Shown here: positions 1 to 7,442 of the stretch, piece by piece
How the letters are laid out: the number at the start of each line of letters is the position of its first letter
How positions within the stretch are numbered: position 1 is the stretch's first letter
NCBI GenBank assembly: GCA_964602845.1
Contig: CAZRSW010000028.1
Span: forward strand, 1-15,508
Length of the DNA stretch: 15,508 nucleotides
Direction: 5' to 3'
DNA from: CAZRSW01 sp964602845
Lineage (GTDB): Bacteria > Chloroflexota > Dehalococcoidia > Lucifugimonadales > UBA826
Notes under the pieces: model-generated
Seen by the model: only the letters and a program-made list of their open reading frames with translations
What the model was told of the DNA's origin: nothing
The model's database searches: none
Translations under genes and position numbers: made by a program

Positions 1-92
1 TACGAGGAATGTACGCATGCATCGATATGGTCGGGTGTGGGCAAAAGGGCCGCCAGGTTAACATTTTTATGTATGAACAACAACTCCAGACA

Positions 93-1483
93 TCAATCGA
101 GCATCCCTAAATCCAAGAAGATCTTCTGGGTTCCTTTCAGATCAGCCAGGTCTTCTATCGTTACATCTGGCATTTGCAATTCGTCAAATGACGGTAGGAA
201 CTTGTGGGTCTTGACCCCGTCAACAACAGGGTATTCATATATTTGCCCCGTGAAGTATTGCTGGGCAACCTTAGACGTCATAAACATCAGAAATTTTTCT
301 GCGTTTGTCTTGTTCTCGCTGGTGTCTAGGATACCTGCTCCAGCAACCATTACCAAGCTCCCTGGTCCTCCATCACTGAGATATCGGTTACGTGCATTAA
401 AACCATCTCCATGTTCTGAAACAAACCGGTGGAGGTAGTAATGATTGACCAAACCGATACTAATTTCACCTGCAGCAGCAGCAGCGACCTGAGGCGTATT
501 CTTAGGATAAATAATAGGCTCATTGGCCAGCATGTCTTGCAACCATGCCCGTGTTTTTTCTTCACCCCATAATACTCTCATGCCCGTAATCATGGTCTGG
601 AAAGAGCTATTTGTCGGAGCCCAACCTAATTTACCTTTCCATTTCGGATCGGTAAGATCTTCTAACGATGCGGGTAGTTCGGATTCGTTAATCGAGGCAG
701 TATGGACCAATGTCCTCGCTCGACCAGACAAACCAACCCAACTTCCATCCCGTGGTTTCGCCCAATCGGCAACTCGGTCAGTAACACTCCCAGGCAACGT
801 AATAAGTCTGCCTTCAGAAGAAAGGAAACCCAATCCGCCAGGATCTTGGGCTATGTATATATCCGCCGGACTATTCTTGCCTTCTTCCAATATCATTGCA
901 GCAATTGGAAAAGTCTTGCCATATTTAGCCCTTACATCAATACCAGTAGCCTCCTCGAACATCTTTACCAAACTTCCTATAAGGATCTCAGATCGACCAG
1001 AGTATATTACGAGTTCTCCGGGGTCTTTCACCACTTCTTTTTCCACTTCCACTACCTTCTCCACCGTAACAGTTTTAGGTACTTCCTTTATAACCTCTAC
1101 CTCTTTGGTAACAGTTACAACATCCCCCGGTACTTCCTTTATAACCTCTTTTTCCACCACAACTTCAACAGGGACTTCTTTTACAACTTCCTTCTCNNNN
1201 NNNNNNNNNNNNNNNNNNNNNNNNNNNNNNNNNNNNNNNNNNNNNNNNNNNNNNNNNNNNNNNNNNNNNNNNNNNNNNNNNNNNNNNNNNNNNNNNTAAC
1301 CTCTTTTTCCACCACAACTTCAACAGGGACTTCTTTTACAACTTCCTTCTCAACCACAACTTCAACAGGGACCTCTTTTACGACCTCTACAACCTCTATA
1401 TCGGCAGCGCAGGCACCAAAAACAAATAACATCAACACCAATCCGCCAAAAAGACCTAAATTGTTCTTCAGGAAACGTCTCAC
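93..1483 (-). CDS. Iron-type ABC transporter substrate-binding lipoprotein, interrupted by an assembly gap
   Basis: Periplasmic-type solute-binding protein that would capture a ligand, probably Fe(III), for an ABC importer. Translation starts at GTG 1483, eight bases after a GAGGTG ribosome site. A hydrophobic signal (GGLVLMLFVFGAC) ends in a lipobox-like Cys at residue 25, so it is probably lipid-anchored. A Val/Glu/Lys stalk follows (VEKEVVKEVPVEV units), then a family 1 binding domain beginning LVIYSGRSE and containing a Tyr-Tyr pair in NHYYLHRF, typical of FbpA/FutA iron binders. The 100-N gap breaks the frame as written. The gap's two edges share the same 55 bases; merging them removes 155 nt and leaves 1236 nt, an open frame of 411 residues. 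No permease or ATPase gene is visible here; it may lie beyond the left edge. The family is clear; iron as ligand is inferred from resemblance. Confidence 0.88.
1142..1351. repeat. Identical 55-bp gap flanks within a 42-bp (14-codon) tandem repeat
   Basis: Bases 1142-1196 and 1297-1351 are identical and abut the two sides of the N run. Within the right flank and beyond it, the segment starting ACCACAACTT recurs at 1311 and 1353, a period of 42 bp or 14 codons. On the minus strand this encodes a repeat of VEVVVEKEVVKEVP type. Further degenerate copies extend to about 1030, next to the binding domain. Copy number is uncertain because of the gap. Confidence 0.9.
1197..1296. other. 100-N scaffold gap inside a repetitive coding stretch
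   Basis: Exactly 100 N, the usual placeholder for a scaffold join of unknown length. It falls in the tandem-repeat stalk of the solute-binding lipoprotein gene. The 55 bases before it are identical to the 55 bases after it, so it is probably an unmerged contig overlap rather than missing sequence. Confidence 0.97.
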
Positions 1484-1622
1484 TCTTTTTCACCTCAACT
1501 AAACTAAAATTTTAGGACATCCAGTATTTTACTGTTAGTCAACCATTACAAATTCACTATGTGCATACAAAACCATCAGTATTCATACTATTACTACATT
1601 AATTAGGCTATACTTGGCATAT

Positions 1623-1642
1623 TACTTAGTATGTACTTAGTA
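1623..1642. repeat. Two TACTTAGTA direct repeats one helical turn apart
   Basis: TACTTAGTA occurs at 1623-1631 and 1634-1642, an 11-bp start-to-start spacing that puts both copies on the same DNA face. It lies in the divergent intergenic region and could be a regulator site for either gene. The region is AT-rich, so chance is possible. Confidence 0.35.
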
Positions 1643-1879
1643 AATGAGTTCGTATACATTAACCAACTCTTGTATTACGTGTCAAGAATCATTTGTAAAT
1701 AACTCATATTCCCTTTATTGATAATGTGCCCTGAGAAGCGAACTCCATATCAGGCAATCCGGTCATGTGATTGGGTATGTTGCGCATATTGAACACCACT
1801 TTTATTACACCTTCCTTAGCTTGCTAGTGCTACTCCTGAAATTAGGATGGAATTACTCCACTCAACTACATAACGACAA

Positions 1880-1908
1880 TTGATATAAAAGAAAATAAGC
1901 AATAACAT
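1880..1908 (+). promoter_or_regulatory. Candidate sigma-70 promoter for the rsmI-metG-prenyltransferase operon
   Basis: TTGATA (1880-1885) and TAACAT (1903-1908) are separated by exactly 17 bases, matching 5/6 and 4/6 of the -35 and -10 consensus. Transcription would start near 1915, giving a leader of about 85 nt before rsmI. Only sequence resemblance supports it. Confidence 0.4.
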
Positions 1909-1999
1909 CTACTGGTTCAGAACTACAACATCTTCGCCGAACATATTTCAACGTTACAACAAAGCTTCACAAGACAGATCCGGGGACAACGAATCCGCA

Positions 2000-2833
2000 A
2001 TGCCAACCTTATATATAGTGGGTACCCCAATAGGAAATTTAGATGACGTTACCTTTAGGGCTATCAACACCCTAAAAGAAGTAGCTTATATCGCAGCAGA
2101 AGACACAAGGATTACCAGAAAACTACTTTCTCATTACAAAATACGTTCCAAGATATTCAGTTTAAATAAAGACAACGCACATTTTCGGGTTACGGATATA
2201 CTTCTTAAAGCAGCTGGGGAGGATCTCGCTCTCGTTACAGATGCAGGTAGCCCGGGCCTCATTGATCCTGCCCACGAGCTGGTTTCCGCAGCGGACGAAT
2301 GTGGTTATAAAATCATTGCAATCCCAGGCCCTTCCTCACTAACAGCAGCTATTTCCTTATCACCATTTCCGATCAATGCCTTTGTTTTTATCGGATTTCC
2401 TCCTAGGAAAAGTGGCGATTTGAAACGGCTATTTCAAGATTTATTGTTAGATGTAAAACCCATTATTTTTTTCGAATCGCCTCGAAGGATCCAAAACACC
2501 TTGGGATGCCTAGAAGAACTTTGCCCGGATCGTTTACTGTTGACAACCAGAGAGATCTCAAAAATATATGAAGAAAGATTTATAGGAACACCTACGGAGA
2601 CCCTAGATCATTATGACCACCCAAGGGGAGAATTCACGATTATTGTCAATAGTGGTGAACCCTTAAAAGAGGAATCCAATGAACACTGGGTAGAATTGAA
2701 TAAACAGCTTAAACAATCTGGTATAACAGGAAGAGCTGCGGCGGTTGAATTATCCAAAATCGCAGGCATATCCAAAAGCAGAGCCTATCGATTCATACTG
2801 GAAAATGGTGATATATCAAAGAGACCACGATAA
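2000..2833 (+). CDS. rsmI: 16S rRNA (cytidine-1402 2'-O)-methyltransferase RsmI
   Basis: SAM-dependent methyltransferase that 2'-O-methylates C1402 in the decoding centre of 16S rRNA. At 277 residues it has the usual family length. Motifs in order: LYIVGTPIGNLDD (4-16), AAEDTRITRKLLSHY (32-46), LVTDAGSPGLIDP (78-90), IPGPSSLTAAISLS (108-121), FIGFPPRKSG (130-139), FFESPRRI (about 158-165) and a REISKIYEE segment. This is the tetrapyrrole-methylase fold. The ATG at 2000 is supported by the family N-terminus; the ribosome site is weak. It is the first gene of a plus-strand block and lies 56 bases ahead of metG, so it probably shares a transcript with that second translation gene. Confidence 0.96.
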   Translation: MPTLYIVGTPIGNLDDVTFRAINTLKEVAYIAAEDTRITRKLLSHYKIRSKIFSLNKDNAHFRVTDILLKAAGEDLALVTDAGSPGLIDPAHELVSAADECGYKIIAIPGPSSLTAAISLSPFPINAFVFIGFPPRKSGDLKRLFQDLLLDVKPIIFFESPRRIQNTLGCLEELCPDRLLLTTREISKIYEERFIGTPTETLDHYDHPRGEFTIIVNSGEPLKEESNEHWVELNKQLKQSGITGRAAAVELSKIAGISKSRAYRFILENGDISKRPR

Positions 2834-2889
2834 CTCTTGCTATATGTTAGAATCCGTGTCACTCTCAATGAGGATTTACGTCTCTGAAA

Positions 2890-4563
2890 ATGACTGAAAA
2901 TATACTAGTCTGTGTTGCTTGGCCATACGCCAACGGTTCTATCCATCTTGGACACGTTGCAGGGGCGTATCTGCCAGCTGACATATTTGCTCGTTATCAT
3001 AGGATAAAAGGCAACAACGTTATTATGGTATCTGGTAGTGATGCTCATGGAACACCAGTGACCATCACTGCTGAAAATGAAGGTGTTTCTCCTGAGGAAA
3101 TAGCAAATAAATACCAACAAGAATTTCTCAATGACTGGGATGGACTAGGAATCAATTGGGATCTTTTTACCAGCACCCATACAGATAATCATTTCAAGGT
3201 CACTCAAGATATATTTCTCAGGCTATACGAAAAGGGATTTATTTATAAAGACACTATGTCGCAACCCTTCTGTGAGGACCACGATAGGTACTTGGCTGAT
3301 AGATATGTTGAGGGTATATGCCCTCATTGTAATTTCAATGGAGCTCGAGGAGATCAATGTGATGGTTGCGGAAACACACTCGATCCAAAAGATTTGGTTG
3401 AGATAAAACATAAAGATTGTGATTCGACTCCAATATTTAGGGATACTGAACATTTTTTCCTAAAACTTAGTGCATTTGAAAAGGATTTGATCGATTGGGC
3501 ATCTGAAAAATCTCATTGGAAGCCTAATGTAAAGAATTTCACTCTCGGTTTTTTGGAAGGAGGGCTGATAGATAGAGCTATCACCCGAGACATAACATGG
3601 GGCATACCGATCCCACTTGAAGGATATGAAGATAAAAGAATCTATGTATGGTTTGAAGCGGTCATAGGTTATCTTTCCGCTTCCATAGAATGGGCATCAC
3701 AAACTAATAACCCTGACCAATGGGAAGACTACTGGAAAAAGGATTCAAAACCCTACTACTTTATGGGCAAAGACAACATCCCCTTCCACACCGTCATTTG
3801 GCCAGCTATGCTGATGGGATATGGAAGTCTCAATCTACCGCATGATGTTCCTGCAAATGAATACGTCAACATGGAAGAAAAGAAGATTTCAACAAGTAGA
3901 AACTGGGTCGTTAATTTAAAAGATTACCTTGAACGGTACGATCCAGACCCACTCAGATTTTCACTAGCATCAATAATGCCAGAAACCAGTGATTCGAACT
4001 TTTCTTGGTCCGAATATGTTAGGAGAAACAACGACGAATTAGTTGCCACTTACGGGAATCTAGTCCACAGAGTCCTCTCAATGCTGCATAGATATTTCAA
4101 TGGTACAATCCCCAACATAGCTCCTTTAGACAGCATAGACCATGACCTTTTATCCAAATCGGACAGTGCGCTTTGCGACGTAGGTACGCACCTAGAAAAC
4201 TGCCGTTTCAGGAATGCATTAAACGAGGCCATGCACCTTGCCCAAGAAGCCAATAAGTACTTAAATGACAAAGCTCCATGGAAATCATTCGCTCAAAATC
4301 CTGAGGACACGGCCAAGACATTAGTTGTTACCGTAAATGTCGTAAACTGTCTGAGAATCATTCTCTCACCATTCCTTCCTTTCAGCTCAGGTAAATTACA
4401 TACTATGTTAGGCCTCAATGATTCGGTCGAGACTCTGAAATGGACTTGGTCTTCATCCACCATATCACCAGGGATGAAGATAGGAATCGCCGAACCCCTA
4501 TTCAAGAAGCTGGATGAAGACATGATCGATTTTGAGCTCGAACGCCTCGACAAGACCAGATAA
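2890..4563 (+). CDS. metG: Methionyl-tRNA synthetase
   Basis: Class I aminoacyl-tRNA synthetase that charges tRNA-Met in the cytoplasm. The 557 residues contain the HIGH-type motif HLGH (19-22) after WPYANGSI, a zinc-knuckle insertion with CPHC (144-147) and CDGC (157-160), the KMSKS-type loop as KISTS (332-336), and an anticodon-binding helical domain with NKYLNDKAPWK (456-466). The zinc-bearing connective peptide places it with the zinc-containing MetRS type. There is no C-terminal EMAP/Trbp111-like domain, so it should act without that dimerisation module. The second lysine of KMSKS is Thr. The start ATG has no strong ribosome site close by. Only six bases separate its stop from the next start, which suggests coupled translation. 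Confidence 0.97.
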   Translation: MTENILVCVAWPYANGSIHLGHVAGAYLPADIFARYHRIKGNNVIMVSGSDAHGTPVTITAENEGVSPEEIANKYQQEFLNDWDGLGINWDLFTSTHTDNHFKVTQDIFLRLYEKGFIYKDTMSQPFCEDHDRYLADRYVEGICPHCNFNGARGDQCDGCGNTLDPKDLVEIKHKDCDSTPIFRDTEHFFLKLSAFEKDLIDWASEKSHWKPNVKNFTLGFLEGGLIDRAITRDITWGIPIPLEGYEDKRIYVWFEAVIGYLSASIEWASQTNNPDQWEDYWKKDSKPYYFMGKDNIPFHTVIWPAMLMGYGSLNLPHDVPANEYVNMEEKKISTSRNWVVNLKDYLERYDPDPLRFSLASIMPETSDSNFSWSEYVRRNNDELVATYGNLVHRVLSMLHRYFNGTIPNIAPLDSIDHDLLSKSDSALCDVGTHLENCRFRNALNEAMHLAQEANKYLNDKAPWKSFAQNPEDTAKTLVVTVNVVNCLRIILSPFLPFSSGKLHTMLGLNDSVETLKWTWSSSTISPGMKIGIAEPLFKKLDEDMIDFELERLDKTR

Positions 4564-4569
4564 CATAGC

Positions 4570-5538
4570 ATGGATTCTTTAATAATTCCCAAATCGGTTT
4601 CTGAAGAGTTGGAAGACGTAAACCAGAAGCTCCTAGCTTTTATTGGCGAGTCACGCTTCAATTTTCTTTCTGAACTGTTATCCCATATTTTTGGATCTAG
4701 TGGAAAACGAATCCGCCCAACGCTCACACTCCTATCTTCGGGATTCAATGAGCACCGCGGTGAAAATGTTCAAACTATGGCCGCGGCAGTAGAGATGTTA
4801 CACATCGCCACTTTAATCCACGATGACACTGTAGATGAATCGGACACACGGAGAGGTCGCACGACAATTAGTAAACAATGGGGCCGGCATACCGCAGTCT
4901 TAGTGGGTGATTATATATTTGCAGCCTCAGCGACATACGTATGTAAAACAGAGAATGTAGAGGTTATAAAGAGATTCTCAGAAACAATAATGGAACTCGC
5001 TAGCGGTGAACTAGAGGAGACTACCTCATCGAAAAATTTGAACGTAACTTTAGATCAGTACATGAACCGGATTTATTTCAAAACCGCAGCTTTATTCACA
5101 ACCGCAGGTGAGTCAGGGGCAATATTGAGTGGGGCAAATGAAAATGTTGTGAGCAATCTAAAGGAATATAGCAAATATATAGGTCTAGCGTTTCAAGTGA
5201 TGGACGATATTTTAGATTTTCAAGGATCAACAAAAAGCATGGGTAAACCTGTTGGGGCAGACATTTTAAATGGTGTCATTACGCTCCCAACAATCTATGC
5301 AATGGAGGATCATAAGTTGCGTAAGAAGATCTCAACTCTATATTCTCAGAAATTCCTACCGGAATTACACAGCGAGATAGTAGAGGACATCAGGACCTCT
5401 GATGCGATTAATAGGGCCTACGAATACGCAACTAAATTATGTCAAAATGCCTTGCAGCATTTGAATGACCTCCCGCAAAACACTCATAAGGAATCCCTTG
5501 AAGAGATACCCAAATTCATCCTACATAGGGAATCATGA
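4570..5538 (+). CDS. Long-chain polyprenyl (isoprenoid) diphosphate synthase
   Basis: Head-to-tail prenyltransferase that condenses isopentenyl diphosphate onto an allylic primer, giving a long chain for quinones or other lipids. The 322 residues carry GKRIRPTL (45-52), the first aspartate-rich motif DDTVD with DTRRG (85-96), and the second, DDILD (212-216). The residue five before the first motif is Ala80. Small residues there are associated with long products (about C30-C50) rather than C15/C20, so IspB/HepT-like activity is inferred; exact chain length is not readable. The start lies six bases after the metG stop, hence operon-linked. Its TGA stop overlaps the stop of the convergent amidohydrolase gene in TCATGA, and no terminator lies between them. 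Confidence 0.93.
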   Translation: MDSLIIPKSVSEELEDVNQKLLAFIGESRFNFLSELLSHIFGSSGKRIRPTLTLLSSGFNEHRGENVQTMAAAVEMLHIATLIHDDTVDESDTRRGRTTISKQWGRHTAVLVGDYIFAASATYVCKTENVEVIKRFSETIMELASGELEETTSSKNLNVTLDQYMNRIYFKTAALFTTAGESGAILSGANENVVSNLKEYSKYIGLAFQVMDDILDFQGSTKSMGKPVGADILNGVITLPTIYAMEDHKLRKKISTLYSQKFLPELHSEIVEDIRTSDAINRAYEYATKLCQNALQHLNDLPQNTHKESLEEIPKFILHRES

Positions 5539-7056
5539 CAGGTGATGATAAACCAGACGACCAGATATGATCGTCATGAGAACAGATTCTAAAACCCTAC
5601 TTTCCGGCACATTTTCTTTGAAATCATGTCCAAGTAAGACCAAGTCCGCATCATATCCAACCTTAATCTCACCTTTTAAATGACCTAGCCCCGAAATCAA
5701 AGCATTGGTGCTGGTCATCATCTGCAAAGCATCAACCATCTTGACTCTTTCATTCGGAGTGAATTCCACCCCATTAATGGATGTCCTTTTGAGAGCTGAC
5801 TCCAGAATTTCAAGGGGATTAGGCGGAGTTACAGGGGCATCAGAAGAAATCCCGACGGGAATTCCATTGCTCAGTAGAGAACCCACTCTGTATAAGTTCA
5901 TGAGCTCCATACCCTTAAGTTCCCTAATGTATCTGTCCCCCCGTCTGTGAAGAAACGACGGCTGAGTTGAGACAAAAATGCCACGAGCCTTCATATCATT
6001 TAAATGAGCCTCACTGACACATGCAACATGTTCTAGCCTATCCCCATACAAATAATCTTCTCCCAATATAGAGAGCACTAATGACAAAACTTCACTTTCT
6101 ACACAATGGATCGATACAGGAAATCCATTCGCATGAGAGTTATATACCATCGACGATAACAATTCCTTACAGGGATGAAATCCCCATTCAGCGTAAGTCA
6201 CCATTATCTTAACTGGCCCGATCCAAATTTCTCCAAACTTGGTCCCATACTTCAGACCATCGGAATAGAAATCTCTAACAAAATCCACACCGGGCATGAA
6301 GACAACATTGGCCTCCAGTAAGCCTTTCCTTTTGACAAGTGCCATGTGTTCCAAGCGGTCGATATCGTTGGTAAAAGACGCATCCACCACCGTTGTGACT
6401 CCATTACTACTTAGCAAATCACCTGCCATAGCAACAGCCTTGTTCATAGCTACAGGTCCAATTCTTGGGATTCGTGAATCAAGAAATTCTTCGCATTCGA
6501 GCATCACACCATTAAGTTGGCCGGTCGAATGTTCACGTTGGAAAAAGCCACCTTCAGGCTCCAGTGATTCTTCTGTTATACCTGCACACATTAATGCTGC
6601 AGAATTCAAAACATGACCATGGCCGGACTGATATGATATCTTGACCGGCCTATCTGGAATAACCTCATCAATCAACCACCGATCAAGATTGAATAATCCC
6701 GTATTAAGAACTTCATCATATCCATAACATCTGATCCAGCCAGAACCATCCACCCTGAGTCGCGCCTCATTGAGGGATCGTTTAAAAGCACCCAAACCCT
6801 TCCCATTGCTGCAGGAAATATCCCAACCGATCAACGTAGCCGCTAGGCTCATCAAGTGTATATGGGAATCTATAAACCCTGGCGCCAGGAGACCCCCATC
6901 GCAATCAATTATTTCATGGGACACTGAGTTAACATACCGGGCCTCAGTGCTTGAACCTACCCAAGTAATAACACCGTTCTCAATCTCAACGGAGTATCCT
7001 TTCAGGAAAGATCTCCCATCGAAAATCTCCGCATTCGTCAGAAACAACTTCTCCAT
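5533..7056 (-). CDS. YtcJ-like metal-dependent amidohydrolase
   Basis: Predicted TIM-barrel hydrolase of the amidohydrolase superfamily (Amidohydro_3/YtcJ group), acting on an unknown C-N or C-O bond. Expected metal ligands are visible in 507 residues: HIH in GFIDSHIHL (His65, His67), a candidate bridging Lys283 in VKIMVTY, His317 in SIHCVES, His343 in LEHVA and Asp406 in SSDAPV. The ends form the usual small beta domain, including the closing KVGYDADLVLLG. Start ATG 7056 follows AAGGA at good spacing. That ribosome site lies inside a 17-bp palindrome (7061-7077), so initiation may be regulated. It is the last gene of the minus-strand run, 32 bases after the NIPSNAP gene, and probably contributes to catabolism of a small organic compound. 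The substrate cannot be read. Confidence 0.9.
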   Translation of the reverse strand: MEKLFLTNAEIFDGRSFLKGYSVEIENGVITWVGSSTEARYVNSVSHEIIDCDGGLLAPGFIDSHIHLMSLAATLIGWDISCSNGKGLGAFKRSLNEARLRVDGSGWIRCYGYDEVLNTGLFNLDRWLIDEVIPDRPVKISYQSGHGHVLNSAALMCAGITEESLEPEGGFFQREHSTGQLNGVMLECEEFLDSRIPRIGPVAMNKAVAMAGDLLSSNGVTTVVDASFTNDIDRLEHMALVKRKGLLEANVVFMPGVDFVRDFYSDGLKYGTKFGEIWIGPVKIMVTYAEWGFHPCKELLSSMVYNSHANGFPVSIHCVESEVLSLVLSILGEDYLYGDRLEHVACVSEAHLNDMKARGIFVSTQPSFLHRRGDRYIRELKGMELMNLYRVGSLLSNGIPVGISSDAPVTPPNPLEILESALKRTSINGVEFTPNERVKMVDALQMMTSTNALISGLGHLKGEIKVGYDADLVLLGHDFKENVPESRVLESVLMTIISGRLVYHHLS

Positions 7057-7060
7057 TTAA

Positions 7061-7077
7061 TTGTCCTTAAAGGACAA
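7061..7077. promoter_or_regulatory. 17-bp perfect palindrome covering the amidohydrolase ribosome site
   Basis: TTGTCCTT-A-AAGGACAA is a perfect inverted repeat with 8-bp arms and a single central base. It lies between the NIPSNAP stop and the amidohydrolase start and contains that gene's AAGGA ribosome site. It could be a dimeric repressor operator or, in RNA, a hairpin (six-base stem, five-base loop) that masks ribosome binding. Which of these is unknown. Confidence 0.5.
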
Positions 7078-7088
7078 AAATACGGATA

Positions 7089-7409
7089 CTACTGAATAAC
7101 AGATTTTGGAGTAGCCTCGACCCGGCGAACCACAATCCTGGGCCGGTCCATCATAGTTGGAATCTTGGGAGATATTTCATTTACCCAGTATTCACTTTCA
7201 TAAACGGCTTTGTACAATTCTTCTCGCTGAGACTCACTCTCAAATCTTCTTATCCATATATAGAGGTCATCTTCCTCTTGACTGACAAAACTACCCAGTA
7301 TAACCATACCCTTCTTTACCTGAAAAGGTATGATTTCATTCTCCATACACTCGACGAAGTTTTCCATCTGGCCATCAAATATCCTATATTCCCTAATTTC
7401 GAAAAACAT
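7089..7409 (-). CDS. NIPSNAP-family protein
   Basis: Small 106-residue protein of the NIPSNAP family, a dimeric alpha/beta-barrel fold whose bacterial members are often encoded beside catabolic enzymes; the biochemical role is not established. The family pattern is clear: FFEIREYRIFDGQMENFVE at the N-terminus, then an aromatic-rich LYIWIRRFES strand and a helix with EELYKAVYESEYW, matching the usual single-domain length. Start ATG 7409 has a strong AAAGGAG ribosome site about nine bases upstream. It lies between the cation exchanger (33 bases upstream) and the amidohydrolase (32 bases downstream), so the three are probably cotranscribed. A role with the amidohydrolase is inference from position. 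Confidence 0.88.
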   Translation of the reverse strand: MFFEIREYRIFDGQMENFVECMENEIIPFQVKKGMVILGSFVSQEEDDLYIWIRRFESESQREELYKAVYESEYWVNEISPKIPTMMDRPRIVVRRVEATPKSVIQ

Positions 7410-7442
7410 TAAAGCGCTCCTTTTAAAATATAAACTCCATTT

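Larger units (their letters stand above)
1484..1999. other. AT-rich intergenic region between divergent genes
   Basis: About 516 bases without a convincing gene, separating the leftward lipoprotein gene from rightward rsmI. I see a small inverted repeat (CAGTA-TTT-TACTG, 1522-1534) beside a minus-strand TTGACT (1542-1537), two 9-bp direct repeats at 1623-1642, and a plausible rsmI promoter at 1880-1908. I found no tRNA or recognisable structured RNA. Confidence 0.7.

Noticed and set aside
1030..1410. Repeated 42-bp DNA as a CRISPR-like array
   Set aside because: The repeats are contiguous, have no unique spacers, and translate in frame as a protein stalk.
523..1502. Plus-strand Ser/Thr-Phe-rich frames opposite the solute-binding gene
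   Set aside because: They are antisense readings of the repeat stalk and binding domain and run through the N gap; the minus strand has the signal peptide, ribosome site and domain.
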